NCBI GenBank assembly: GCA_034190875.2 | Contig: CM067343.1 | Location: 28,002,936 to 28,066,935 of the forward strand | Length of the DNA: 64,000 nucleotides | Source of the DNA: Urechis unicinctus | Lineage: Eukaryota; Annelida; Polychaeta; Xenopneusta; Urechidae | Direction of reading: 5' to 3' | Shown: positions 21,699 to 34,129 of the stretch, piece after piece | Layout of the letters: each line of letters starts with the position of its first letter | Position numbering within the stretch: position 1 is the first letter of the stretch | Notes under the pieces: generated by a model | Database searches by the model: none | Told to the model about the DNA's origin: nothing | The model's input: the letters and a program-made list of their open reading frames with translations, nothing else | Program-made: the position numbers and the translations under genes

Positions 21699-21915
21699 TG
21701 ACTAGAAGCACCCTCTCTAGGCTGTGAACACGGCGACCAGAAGCACCCTCTCCGGGCGGTCGTCCCGATGACTAGAAACACCCTCTCCGGGCGGTCTTCA
21801 CGGTGACTAGAAGCACCCTCTCCGGACGGTCTTCCTGGTGACTAGAGGCACCCTCTCCGGGCGGTCTTGGTGCTGACTAGTGGCACCCTCTCCGGGCGGT
21901 CTTCCCGGTGACTAG
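21699..21915. repeat. 35-bp repeat abutting the neuroglian start codon
   Basis: Six tandem copies of a GC-rich 35-bp unit containing CACCCTCTCCGGGCGGTC and flanked by GACTAG. The last copy ends three bases from the start codon (CTAGTCAACATG on the minus strand). If the transcript starts upstream, this array is the 5' leader. If not, it is the core promoter region. The copies differ by a few substitutions each. Confidence 0.9.
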
Positions 21916-24280
21916 ACGGATCCAGGCCGACCCCGACACGGCACGGCAGGCGGCGTCACTGAGAAGGCTTCACCTGTTCACATCCAACACAAAATCTGTT
22001 CACATCGAAGCCCAGAACGGCCACATCAGCATGATCAAGCGCTATGGGAGCGGCTTATGGACCGATCACTCCTAATGCGTGAGAGAAAAAATGGGTGCCG
22101 CAGTTAAAGAAAAATGAGGCACAACGGAGCAGCTTGTCGTTGGCAAGCCGGCTGTGTTCGCTCTAAAGGGGACATGATCCGGGGTTAGAATAGGCGAGAG
22201 TAGCTAAGTCTATTGTAACGGGGTGAGTGAGTTATCACGTCTTTCATACCACCGGAGGTCACATAGCTGCGGTGAGAAAGATCAACACCTTTTTATTTAT
22301 TTATATCATAGATTACAAGTTGACTTCCCAACACGGATAGGGCGATGATTAGACGGAATCGCGACTTGCGATACGTAAAACTGGCGCTTGCTTCAATACA
22401 CCTTGACATAATTCTCACGAGATGAACTTTTCCATGGTGGACATGTGTAACTCCAGGGTTTATTCGACATGCATTGCAGTCGCTACGTGAGCAGGATTTC
22501 GTTGAAACCTTGCTTTGAAACCAACCTGTTTGGAATCAAGGTCACGTAAAAGTAAGATAATCTCTGTTAACATTCTCCTTTATGTGTAAGTATGCAGAGT
22601 AAAGTGAACAGTATTCATGTGCGTAGTGTTTGTGAAGAGGCCCCTCTGTCGAGTTACATTCCCTTCACGACATCACGAGGACAGACATGTTGTATCACAC
22701 AGCATCAACACATGTCATCTTACAGTAATATCCTTCTTCTGACAGATTGTAGCGATTAGCTTCAGAGAACAGCTCATTTTGCAGAGCGCTGTGTATCTTA
22801 CAGCAAGCCATAATATCGCGTTAACATATGCAATTAATTCGATTCTAGCATATAATGATTACAAACAACCCAGGAAGAACATCGGGCGGAAGGTAATACT
22901 TCGTACCATTACCGGATGCCAAGCTCTACAGTAAATTAATTCGCGTTTATAAAACATGGAACACAAACAATGTCAGTATCTATCTATAATTAAACCCATA
23001 TGTTATAACCACCCCAGTTAATTAACCACATGTCGCCGAAACAGACTGTCCGGAGCACACAGCCTGTCCGGTGCGTCAGCAGGATTACCAGCGCTGGAAG
23101 TGGGGAGGGATAGTGGTGTGGGGTCACACCAACAAGTCAATCATTGTGCCGTAGATCGACCTTGACCCGAGGAAGGTGAGGTTCAGTGAGGGATGATGAC
23201 AGAAGCAGGTGCGTTGAATGACGGTAACCACTCACTCCTCGCGGCTCGTACCCTCAATAAATATTTACCTACCCACTTCACGGCTCGATATACACACAAA
23301 GGTCGAGGTCACGATGGAGATTATATAGTAACCTGTCGGGAGTATCCTACAGCGTTAAGCAGCTGTTCTCGCCCGTTCATCACGACCTGACGAGGACAAT
23401 GAGACCAGAAGCGCTAGTCCCGAGCTGATTTATGTCTGTATCAACAAATCCACATGGTATTTTCAACGCTCTGGAATGACCTTGGCTGAGTTATGACCTC
23501 GAATGAGGTCCGATCGAGCAGGAAATCTGGTAAAGGTATCAAACAACACATTGGCACTGTTGGAGTGTAGCAGGATATAGCGGTCGCCACAGACATAAAT
23601 CACCTGCATTTGACAGCTACCGGGTACCGGAAGGCTCTGTAGTTCCCCTCAACGGAAACTATTGGTCATTTTCCATAACCTCCGACGAGGTCACGGGGTT
23701 TACCGGCTGCGCGGTAAATTCACCAATATCCATTGACATCATAGCAGTACGTGCCAAGACAAGTTACTTCATAGAAATAGCAGATACGAGATGTCAGTCA
23801 AATGCAGCAGCGAGACCGCTCCACATCACCACGAGGCGTAAAGTGCGTACGCAAATAAACCTTCAGACGAGTCTTAATCGACCATTATATCCCATCTACG
23901 ACATGAGGGACTCATTTTAAGCAGAATACAACACGAATTATGTGCATGGTCGAAGGAACAGGTAGGGCGTATAACTAGGTCAAGCATTTGACAACAAACG
24001 TGGTTTAAATGGCTAAATGCCCTATTTGATTAGTTCAACGCAGGGTACCGTCTTCGTCGGTATCCAATCGATCGACAGAATGAAATACCAAATGATATCC
24101 ATCATTCATGAGAAAATGGTAAATCATTATTCAACCCATATTCCAGGCTCGAGAACATTGCACCATTTTTGTCACTAAACAGTCCCCTAAGTACGAAAAC
24201 GACATCTTAAAGGCTCGTGTTTTTTTTTCTTTTCGATCCACAATTCGTCACCGCTGACAAAACGCTGAATGGCCGCATAA
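21916..24280. other. Upstream region, no gene seen
   Basis: Sequence upstream of neuroglian. No protein-like open frame, RNA gene or repeat was recognised. It may contain the promoter or untranslated first exons, which cannot be placed from sequence alone. Confidence 0.5.
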
Positions 24281-24295
24281 GGCGCCCCCTGGTCG
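24281..24295 (-). promoter_or_regulatory. CTCF-like core motif
   Basis: The minus strand reads CGACCAGGGGGCGCC, which agrees with the CTCF core at all but the second position. It lies 2.6 kb upstream of the neuroglian start codon and points towards the plus-oriented match at 10.1 kb. Confidence 0.4.
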
Positions 24296-24540
24296 GACGT
24301 GTCGGGGTTAATCCAGAGTTGCCGGCCCTCTCTAAATCAGAGCACTCACCCCAGGCAAAAACGGAAATCACTTTTTCGACACCGCCCCGAGTATGCCCCC
24401 TCCTCTCTCCCTTTTTCGGTTTTAACCCGGAACCGGAGGTCCAGTGAGTCATCGGTCTGGCTGCGCTCGGAGACACCCAATGAGAGTCTGTTGCCGCGTA
24501 ATCTGAACTCTAATGGACCTATTTGAAGGGAGTGCCGGTG

Positions 24541-24574
24541 GGGGGGGGGGGGGATTTGGGGGGGGGGGGGGGGG
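24541..24574. repeat. Two poly-G runs
   Basis: Runs of about 14 and 17 G separated by ATTT. Possible G-quadruplex former; base count is unreliable in such runs. Confidence 0.85.
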
Positions 24575-24837
24575 CGTACGATGAAAGAAGAAGGAAAAGA
24601 GTGGACGGACTTGAATAATTGAGTCTGATTAGTGGGAGGGAGGGGTGTAGGGCAATTGATACTCAATTGGTACGACGCCATGTGACAGACTGACAGGCGC
24701 CGAGGAAGAAAAGTAGGTCATGGAGAGTGAGGGTAAAGGTCACGGGGAAAGTGAATCTGCGGGGAAACTCGAGTTGGGCATCAGCTCAAGGCCGGTTCAA
24801 CGGAAGGTCATCAATCATCTCGCTGTCTCGTTCTCTT

Positions 24838-25033
24838 TAATAATACAGACCTCCTCTCTCCCCCTCACTTTATTATTCTCTCCCATTCTCAGCTCTCTCT
24901 CTCCACCACTCTCCTACCCTATTCCTCACTATCTCCTCTCTCTCTCTCTCTCTCTCATCTGACTCCCATCCTTCTCTCCTTTTTCTCTCTCCCGTTCTCT
25001 CTTTCTCTCTCTCTCTCAATATATATATATACA
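24838..25033. repeat. (CT)n-rich tract ending in (AT)n
   Basis: Pyrimidine-rich stretch with several CTCTCT runs, then a short ATATAT run. Low complexity; open frames here are compositional. Confidence 0.9.
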
Positions 25034-25682
25034 TAGTTTTCGACCTACCGCACCACATAACACAACCTCATCCCGTCAACAACGTATCGCCTATCTCCTC
25101 AATCAGAAAAACGTCCTCCCCTGTTTTACACACACCGCGGGCAGGTGCTTCAGCCAGCCACCCCGACAGGCGACGAAAACACCGTAGCCGAGGCGACTTG
25201 ACCCACCTGTTCTCTGCTCGTCAGATGCGATGCACCGCTGCTACGACACCACAAACTTCAAACCACGTCCAAAACTAAGCAGCCATGCTATTTCAGCAAC
25301 GACAACACTCACGCCGAAAGACGGCAGTTTAGAAACTAGAGCGCTTTGTTTGTTATATTTTTATGCGCGTGTGCGTGTCTTTCCCGGCGTCAGGAGATAT
25401 ATGTAATTGCTAACCATTCGAAGCAGCCACGCCGTGATGAAAAACAAAGTTTCGAATTCCGTTTTGTTTTAATTTTGCAAAGTAATAGGAAAATGGTCGT
25501 TTTCCGTATTTCTATTGTAAATATCCAACAAGTAACATACAATAAATACTTTGATTACATGCCCACCTGAACAAATGAATGCGATTTGCACGATAGCCAG
25601 ACAGCGGTTGTTCGGGGCCGCTAACTGACGCGACGAAGTAATCGGACGTGTTGGATTAACTGGTTCATTCTATATCAATAAT

Positions 25683-25967
25683 CTTAAACTCAATGAGAAC
25701 GTATTCACTGATTCGATTATATAAGATTCAGAAACTTACAAATATCAGGAAGTCACCGAAACCGTAAAAGAACCGTTGGGGGTGGTGGACAGTGGCTCAA
25801 GTTCCGGAGCAAATGCTCCCTCTTTAACTGGGCAGTAATCTGGTAACCTGGTCTATTCTTCTTAAATGATTTTAAAGTCGGCGAGAACGTATTCACAGAT
25901 TCGAATCTGTAAGATACAGAAACTTACAATTATAGGTAAGTCACCGAAACCGTAAAAGAACCGTGTC
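25683..25967. repeat. Pair of 100-bp direct repeats
   Basis: Segments 25683-25781 and 25871-25967 are diverged direct copies sharing GAGAACGTATTCAC, AGAAACTTACAA and AAGTCACCGAAACCGTAAAA in order, separated by about 90 bp of unrelated sequence. Confidence 0.85.
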
Positions 25968-28757
25968 GCGAGTCTGGCCGATAATTCGTCATTTCGTTTG
26001 CATCTATACTTTGAAAAACGTTCCGTCGCATGTGGGCAATGACAAGTTGTCACAAACAATTGATCCACGGTAGCTGTCTATTCCATTTCATTATAACGAG
26101 AGTAACTAAGTAAGCCCTGGTATTTTCTGGAATCGCCCACGAATAACCTAACGTTATCCCCCAATGCGTCTCCCGTGGGGACATGACGCTAGCAGATACA
26201 TTTCACATTCCCTTCCGGAAATGGTTTCTAATTTCGATATCGGCGAATTGATGTGGCATGCGTATGGAATTTCAAGTTGTGTATAATAGCCAGCTATTCC
26301 ATGTTACAAATAAACCAAACAGCCTTGGCTTGTAGAGGATAACTTCCCAAGTGCTAAACAGAGATGCGGCAACTATTTCCGCGTCGGTCGGCCGGCTGCT
26401 GAAGTATAGAGCAGGTTTCTGCGGCTTGTTTATGACAGCTATGGTGTGTATCACGATAGCAGTTGCCTCCCACGACTAGCATCTCAAGCCTCCTCAACAC
26501 CGGCTGCAGATCAGCATTCCAAGGAGATGCTGTCATAATGAGGTCAGCGTCACGGTCGGGTATGAGTGCCGGGAGATGCGACTCAGATTGCCATTTCCCT
26601 CACGTCGGTCGACCCACTTTACGTTTAACGACAGGTGCGTAAGGGGGACGCCCAGGCTAAGTGCTGGATTGTATGTCACTGTTTACATCTTAGAATACAT
26701 CGAGTCTATGACGGATGAGAGACGATGGTCAAATGGTGGAGGGTTGTTTGGAATCATGGCAGGTGTCATGGCAGGTGTCTTGTCTAGAGCGGAGTGCAGG
26801 GGTTGTTGGTGCAACAAATATAACCCCCCCCCCCCCCCACCTTTAAGCCTCCACCCTTTACGACAACACATCGATAAGTCCCCATTTATTTTAATTTCTG
26901 TACGCATACGGTTACGAGCAGACTTTACGAGCGATTTTTAGCTGTAATAGCGACTCAGACCAGATACGACTTGTAGGGTGTGACCCCAGCCTTGACCCGC
27001 AGGTCAAATCACCTCCAGGCCCGCCGAATGCTCCATGCCGCCCGCACGCCCACTGGCAGCGCCTCCCTCCGTCCAGTCAAAACAATGCACCAACAACCAC
27101 TGACCGCACCGGACCGGAGCTACGGACGTACGGCAATCAAATTCTCCCTAGAAAAGCTCAAATTCATGACAAAGGGCAGACAGCCAATGTTTATTTTGGC
27201 CGTCTGGCTAGGGAAGCCTCACCTCTTAATCAACAGCGTACGTCTGTCTGTCTGTCCGTCCGTCAGCGTGGGTCGTTATTAGTTAAGTGTCGTGGCCAGC
27301 CTTCATGACCAATAGCTTTCAGTCCTTCGCCACTCCAGCTATGTGTATATACAACATAAAACCGTGCTTACAAACGACCTCTTGAGATGCTTGAGGCAAT
27401 GCAGTATTTTAGGTGGCGTTTAAAAACTCAGTTTTGGCAGTTGTCCAAACAATAGTATTCCCGGACATGCACAAAGAAGTTAAGATGATGCTTTTGTGTC
27501 CAGTTAAAACGCCGATGAGTTTATTTCCAGCTTATAGAAGCCAACCGGAGCTGACCACGAGATTAGGCAGTGGTTGCTTCTAAATATTATACGTTCACTT
27601 AGAGCCCGCAGTCGGTGATGAGTCAGGGTCCCGAGCGGGATCGGCTAAATAAGAACAGGGATCCATTGTTGAACTTAACGGCCACAGTCCTATCACGCTT
27701 GAAATCCGGCGTGGATCTGATTGAATCTGCACTGATTAAGCCGGAGAGCCGATCGTATGACAGATTCGTCGGATCAAAAACTAAAGCGCTAACAGCGGTG
27801 TTCAATGGAGCGTGAACTGACATAGTTTGGTGAGGCGTGACCAGGTGGCGTGGATGGCTGGGTTACAGAGGCTGTGTCACCAGACGGCCGGGCTACAGAT
27901 CAAGAGATAAGGTATAAAATCCCGTGTGTCACGACCGCCTCGTCTTACACGCGGACACCTGTCACCTGTGATGAGGGGGACTACATGCGGACGGTTACAG
28001 AGGCTGGAACCCCGCTATATCGCTCCTTAGTTACGTCCTGCGTGATGTCACACGACCTCGTCTTAGGCGGTGAGTAGTTCAGGGTCGTTGTGTCTTGGGA
28101 AACTACAATTGTAGTATAATACTTCTCTATTAGACGTGGAATAGGAGGAGGTTATACAAAGAAACCTTTCGACTCCAACATGTTTCACCAACGATTCTAA
28201 TTATACAGCCGCAATCCATCACAACGAGCCGCCCTGCCCCTAAAACATACACCACCCGGTACCGGCGACACATGGCCAATAGAAGCTTAATATTGAATTA
28301 ATAACAACAACAACAACAACAACAACCGATAGCGCCCCGGTCCCCCCCCCCCAGCTCCCCGTCGTTGATCCCCGCCCATGATCCCCGCCCCCGGTACCCC
28401 ACGCAGAATGTATGACTTCACACACTTCACACACATACAGGACGACTGCGTGAAGATCGTACAAATTAGAATTAGATACATCAGGGATAAATACGAGTGA
28501 CAAGCGAGTGAATGGCAGCGGCGAGTCGGAGAGCGACCTTATCTTTTAATGACGCGCCTTGCTTTGATCTGAAAACACTCAATGGACTATTACATCCGCG
28601 TTAAAGCAATCAATCCTGTCTGCTATCAAACTGGTATCAGTACAAGGCTTCCTTAACAGGGCGCATACCTGAGTAACCTCATCACAGGTAGATAATCCCG
28701 CTACAGGTGCTTCTTCATGTGGTGTCTATCTGGACCTGTAAACGGTCAGAGACGTGG
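25968..28757. other. No gene seen
   Basis: Only short homopolymers (poly-C at about 26825-26838 and 28343-28352) and an (AAC)n run at about 28306-28326. The open frames are short and do not resemble known proteins. Confidence 0.5.
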
Positions 28758-28918
28758 TCAAACGTCGACTGACCAGAGGGTCAAACGTCGACTGACCAGA
28801 GGGTCAAACGTCGACTGACCAGAGGGTCAAACGTCGACTGACCAGAGGGTCAAACGTCGACTGACCAGAGGGTCAAACGTCGACTGACCAGAGGGTCAAA
28901 CGTCGACTGACCAGAGAG
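28758..28918. repeat. 23-bp minisatellite, identical copies
   Basis: Seven head-to-tail copies of a unit containing CAAACGTCGACTGACCAGAG, essentially without differences. This indicates recent expansion or homogenisation. Confidence 0.96.
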
Positions 28919-29449
28919 CCATGTCTTCACGTATTGATTGTCAAGGTGTGTGAGTGTGCTCGCATCGCGTCTGATACACCTGTATCGCGCAGGGGGCTGC
29001 TGCTTGACGCGACGCGATCAACTAAGACTCGTATCGTTCATGTCACTGCAACATGCGGCCCTGTCATGATGTACGGCGCGTATGGTACAACGCCAGGGTG
29101 TAGCGGCGCTGTGTGTGGGATATATAGACAAGGCTAGATGTATCTAGGGGGGGGGGGGGGATTGGGCGTAGAGTACCATGAGGTGGGAGGAGATTAGGGT
29201 CACGGGGTGTCTTGAAGGATGACGTACAGATACTGCTGCTGCTGCTGTTGCTGCTGCTTGGTCAATGATAAGGCGACGAGACATGGTAAGCTGACTGGCC
29301 ATGTATGTGTCTGTGTGTGGTCGGCCATGAAGGACGGGGCGGCCGGAGATAAGCGCGGAGGACTATTTTCCACTGGAGGACGCAGTGTATGAGGATGACA
29401 GCGAGAGAATTGGGCGAGATTACGGAGAACGAATCAGCCTGAAGCAATG

Positions 29450-30112
29450 AATGACTGGATGAAAGATGGAGGAAAGAAAGAAGGAATGGGGGAATAGGAA
29501 AAACAAATGATGTACTACAGGAAGAATGGATGAAAATAGAGAAGGAAGGAAGGAAGGTAAGGGAGGGAAGGGTGGATGGAAGGATGGAAGGAAGGAAGGA
29601 TGGAAGGAAGGATGGAAGGTAAGGGAGTGAAGGATGGATGGAAGGATTGAAGGAAGGAAAGAAGAACGATGGAATGAAGGATGGAAGGAAGGATGGAGGG
29701 TAAGGGAAGGGTAGGAAGGAAGGTTGGAGGGAAGGAAGGAAGGAATGATGGAAGGAAGGATTGATGGAAGGAAGGTTGGAAGGTTGGAAGGAAGGAAGGA
29801 AGGAAGGAAGGAAGGAAGGAAGGAAGGAAGGAAGGAAGGAAGGAAGGAAGGAAGGAAGGAAGGAAGGAAGGAAGGAAGGATGGAATGAAGGGAAGGATGG
29901 AATGAAGGAAGGAAGGTTGGAGGGAAGGAAGGAAGGAAGGAAGGAAGGAAGGAAGGATGGAAGGAAGGATGGAAGGAAGGATGGAAGGAAGATTGAAGGG
30001 AAGGAAGGAAGGAAGGATGGAAGGAAGGAAGGAGGGATGGAAGTTAGGATGGAAGGAAAGAAGGAGGGATGGAAGGTAAGGGAAGGAAGGATGGAAGGAA
30101 GGAAGGACACTT
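29450..30112. repeat. (GGAA)n/(GGAT)n tract
   Basis: About 660 bp of GGAAGGAAGGAT-type repeats with one uninterrupted GGAA core near 29,785-29,880. It stays open in all frames of one strand, giving meaningless Phe-Leu-Pro-Ser and Lys-Glu-Gly-Arg repeats. GGAA arrays are dense ETS-type core sites, but no use is implied. Confidence 0.96.
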
Positions 30113-32913
30113 CTTCAGGAAGATAATACATGAAGCTAGGTGTACTTCTGGTCCATCTCACCTCTATAAGACAAATATACCCGCTTCACTGTACAACTAA
30201 AAACGGGAAATAAGTCTTGTGATTGACGGCAGTAGTCATCTGACAGGTGACGCTCCCCCGCCTGATTGATGACGCAGCCTTGATACAGTGGCAGGCAGCC
30301 ACATTGAAACACTAACACGTCTGTATTCTAACATACCGGCGTGGTGCAATAACAGCGCCGTACATTAGCTAGCGGCAGCTTTACGCAGGTAAACACTCAC
30401 TCAGACAACTTTAGCCGCGGGTATATATCATAGGTTAGCGGGTACGAAAATCTCCTGTCCTGTGCCGTCATTCGCACGCGCGCGGAGTCGACCGAGATCT
30501 TGAAAACTTTCAACAGAAATGAACAGAAACTTGATAACACTTGTCCGACTGACCTTGTCCGAGCGCCGACCATGCTACTATATATCGCAAAACACGTGGT
30601 AGGTGTAGGCTACACCTGTGCTCATTAATGACAGGACAAGGCTAAACGTACACAATGCCACAGGTGATACCAGCACCTCCCTTACCCGCGCTATACAGAA
30701 ACAGTTCAATCATTGTTTTCATACCGCAAACAGGCCGCGCCTAGAGTTGACTTACAAGCAGCCATACAAGCTGTCAACACATTGAAAAATAACCTACCTT
30801 GAGGGGAAAATCCCTGCGAAGTTTGATTTATCCAGGTAAGTGGGAACAAGGAATGTATGATAATTCACCAACAGATATTCCAAAGCGTTTATTAATCCTT
30901 AGTCACAACTCTAATCCGCCAGGAAAATTCAGTCAGGTAAGGCTTGGTTAATATATATCCAGAGCGGGTACCTGCAACAAAAGATATATGTTTGTTGAAC
31001 ATCAGCGTGTAACTATCGAGGGTTTTTTTTTTTTGGGGGGGGGCGGGGAGTTCACTCGAAGTAGTACACTACATACAAGCGCGCTGGTCGGTGCAAGAAC
31101 GCCGGAGACAACTGTATTCCTCGACTTAGTTTGGGCGCTTGTTTTGAAGATGGCGCGGAATCACAGCTACTGACAGGCAAGGTACGGTGGATGATTCGCA
31201 CACTTGCTTCGACGACCATGTGCTGCTGCAGCTGATGCGATATAGACACCCACAGATGTCTCCCCGCCCAGGGATGATACACAAGCTAACGCCAGAACCA
31301 GCGCGTTGGGGGCGGGGCTAATGCTTACGGCCGAAAGCGCTCCCGGGGAAAGGGGAGGGGGCACTCGTCATGTATGACCATCTTGGTGATATAAATGAAC
31401 AACTCGGAAACTTGGCTTTCGTCAGCTTGAGGGGGATATAGATGGGATTTTTTTTTATACAATTGTTTTCTGCTGGTAAGAAGCCGTCTGGCGTGCCGAG
31501 TGGACTGCGAAAAGACGAGTAGAACCCTCCTGGTAGCCATTGAAACGCCGTGGCAGCGATGAAAAGCGATTTACACAAGGAAGCTTCCCTAGCTACCATA
31601 GCTTTGCTGTGGTCGGTAGGGGGGAGGGATTACGTGATAAGTCTGACACCAGGAGCCGACTCATGGCGTGTTGTATACAGCCCGGTGAGAGGCAAAAGTG
31701 ATAGCATATGCGATACTACTCAATTCTTCCCTCTTACACAACACTTGACAAACACACGGTTACCGCATGTATCTAAAAAAAAAAAGCCACTGCAAACCCG
31801 GCCTTATTTCCTCGCTTTCTCTTCCAGCCTTGAGTGTAGCGGGGTGTGGATGTCTGAAGAGCGTGTAGAGCGCTCAAGGCGTTACAAAGAAAGCACAGGC
31901 GCTCGAGGCTAGACCATTATGATCCTACCATCATTTCGTAGCGCTATCGAAACCAAGCTGCATTCAACACAGTTAAAACAGTCTATGGTGGTCTTTGGGC
32001 AAGTACTTTCCGAGCTCAATGTTAGTATCATAATGGTCTGCCCAAATGCCTGTAATTCAATAGGAGATATGCATTGCGCCCACACCAACCTACAACCTCC
32101 CCCCCCCCCCCCCCCCACCCACCGCCTCTCCTCGAATGACAAATCAGACTGGAAATAGCTCGCGTTACACACTCTTTCTGTATCTGCGCCGTGTCCCACC
32201 CAATGACGTCACTACCATCCCAAGCCTTATGATGAAGCTAATGCCACGGGATAAGTCGCGCCTCCTCCTCTGCCAACTACCGAATCCTGATGGCTTATTG
32301 CTAATTACCGGATAAATGAGGTGAGAGTTGCCGAGATTACTCGAAGATTCATGCAAGTGGAAAAGCTGGCTAACCAACATATTCGACTAATGATAACAAA
32401 CCGGGAATGTCAAATATCCGACAAGTTACGCCGCTTGAATGTCAACAATTCACGTGTAAAACATCTTCACAAAAAGCCGCTAAGTCACGCGACGCCAGGA
32501 TTCATCCCAGTATCAGCCGAGGAACGCTTCAGATTAGCTTTAGTCGAAAGTATAAGCAACCTGATACATATCTATATAAACAAAAATAAACATGAAATGA
32601 CCCGTCAAGCAGACCTCATAAAACGCCCCCCACCCCCCCCCCCCCCCCCAACGCACATTACCTCAAGGTATAAACCATGATTTTTAAAAGTAAGGCTATC
32701 GTTTAACGGTGGGGAATATTAAATACATCAAAAGTTTAATTTGGGGGATAATTCGATACCCTTCCGAAGAGTACGCGAACTGCTTTCCGGGTGCAAGCAT
32801 CAGCCGTTGGCGACAGAGGCGTTCTACACACGGCTGTGGTATTACTTAATTTACACGTCGTCTGGCAGGGTAAACATGTATGTTGTTCTGCTGGAAGCAC
32901 AATACAGGAGATA
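30113..32913. other. No gene seen
   Basis: Only homopolymer runs (poly-T/poly-G at 31021-31041, poly-C at about 32099-32116 and 32634-32649). No recognisable coding or RNA feature. Confidence 0.5.
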
Positions 32914-33140
32914 TCACCAACGGCACTGTGTATTATAGGAATACAAAGTGTGACGGCACTGTGTATTATAGGAATACAAAGTGTGACGGCACTGTGTATT
33001 ATAGGAATACAAAGTGTGACGGCACTGTGTATTATAGGAATACAAAGTGTGACGGCACTGTGTATTATAGGAATACAAAGTGTGACGGTACTGTGTATTA
33101 TAGCAATACAAAGTGTGACGGCACAGTGTATTATACGCCC
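32914..33140. repeat. 33-bp minisatellite
   Basis: About seven copies of a unit containing GGCACTGTGTATTATAGGAA, nearly identical. The period divisible by three leaves frames open on both strands. Confidence 0.95.
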
Positions 33141-33759
33141 CGGATTTCTAGTCGAGCGGAGGATTCTAGTCTACGGGGTAAACTATAGAATTGCGCGCAG
33201 AAAGGTGAGGCCATTTAGCGGTCACCAGAAGATTATACACTTGCTGCTTTAACTAACGTGATCTGCAGTTGTTATCATTCATGATAATTTACCACAGCAG
33301 TAATCACAAACGGCAATCACTGGCATTTCAAACTGACAGTAATCACTTGAAATAAACACATCTTGACTGTTATTTCCAACACAAGCGTCACTGTAATTGC
33401 CACCATCCCAAGGGATCAAAGTACAGTTCTTTTCGGCCCACACAAGCCGAGCCAAGATTCACAGTTGCAGCAGCGACGACTCGCGTCAACGCTCTATTCC
33501 ATGTCCATAGCAGACGACATACAGTTGTGGTAATTTAATGTAATGGTGCATTTGGGGGGGAAAAAACAATTTGTTATTGAACGCTGCCGACTCAGTGTAG
33601 CGCCATCACAAAAGTTTCTCCCATGTCTGCCCACTCTACGCGGGACGTTTATTAGCGAGCCATATTACGTGATGGCGGTACAGATACAGTGGAAATTAAA
33701 TGGCACAAGGTCACAACCTCAGCTCAACTCAGTAAGACATGACGTCATCTCAAGCATTA

Positions 33760-33822
33760 GGCGAGGTAGCTCAGTTGGTCAGAGCGTCAGTGTTTAAATC
33801 TCGGGTCATATGGTGTTTGTGA

Positions 33823-33868
<46 letters not shown>

Positions 33869-33872
33869 CGAT
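33760..33872 (+). mobile_element. tRNA-like SINE fragment with (GAT)n tail
   Basis: GGCGAGGTAGCTCAGTTGGT followed by CAGAGCG is a typical tRNA 5' half with the Pol III A box. The anticodon arm is missing, and a B-box-like GTTTAAATCTCGGGT follows after a few bases. About 12 GAT triplets come directly after. It is too short to be a tRNA gene. A truncated tRNA-derived SINE head with a microsatellite tail fits best. Confidence 0.55.
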
Positions 33873-34129
33873 GATGCTTGCAAGCTGCCACAGAGGCTGA
33901 CATGAATGACCCAATTCAAGAGGGTCATCGTGAATATACGAGTGTCTATCCGCGATGACAGAGGGGGTGGTAGGAGTATTAATGGCATACAGGTGGAGAT
34001 GCCACTGCAGAAGAGGGGGTATACAGCCCCATAGGACACTGACCCGAGGTCATAAGGTCAGATCATTCAACTGGATGCCCGGCAAGTGATGAGTGGATGC
34101 TGTCAATGTTTGAAATGAGTCTGCAGGGG

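Noticed and set aside
24346-24681. Proline-rich minus frame of 111 residues
   Set aside because: It runs through poly-G runs and has no family features.
29262-30161. 299-residue minus-strand open frame rich in Phe-Leu-Pro-Ser
   Set aside because: It is the translation of the GGAA microsatellite; all frames of that strand stay open and there is no domain.
31145-31158. YY1-like AAGATGGCGCG, and similar AAGATGGCGCC at 58,169 and 63,337
   Set aside because: Short motifs without other promoter evidence; the last two are simply duplicated copies.
28758-33140. Regular short repeats that superficially resemble a CRISPR array
   Set aside because: The units are head-to-tail with no unique spacers, in an animal genome; they are minisatellites.
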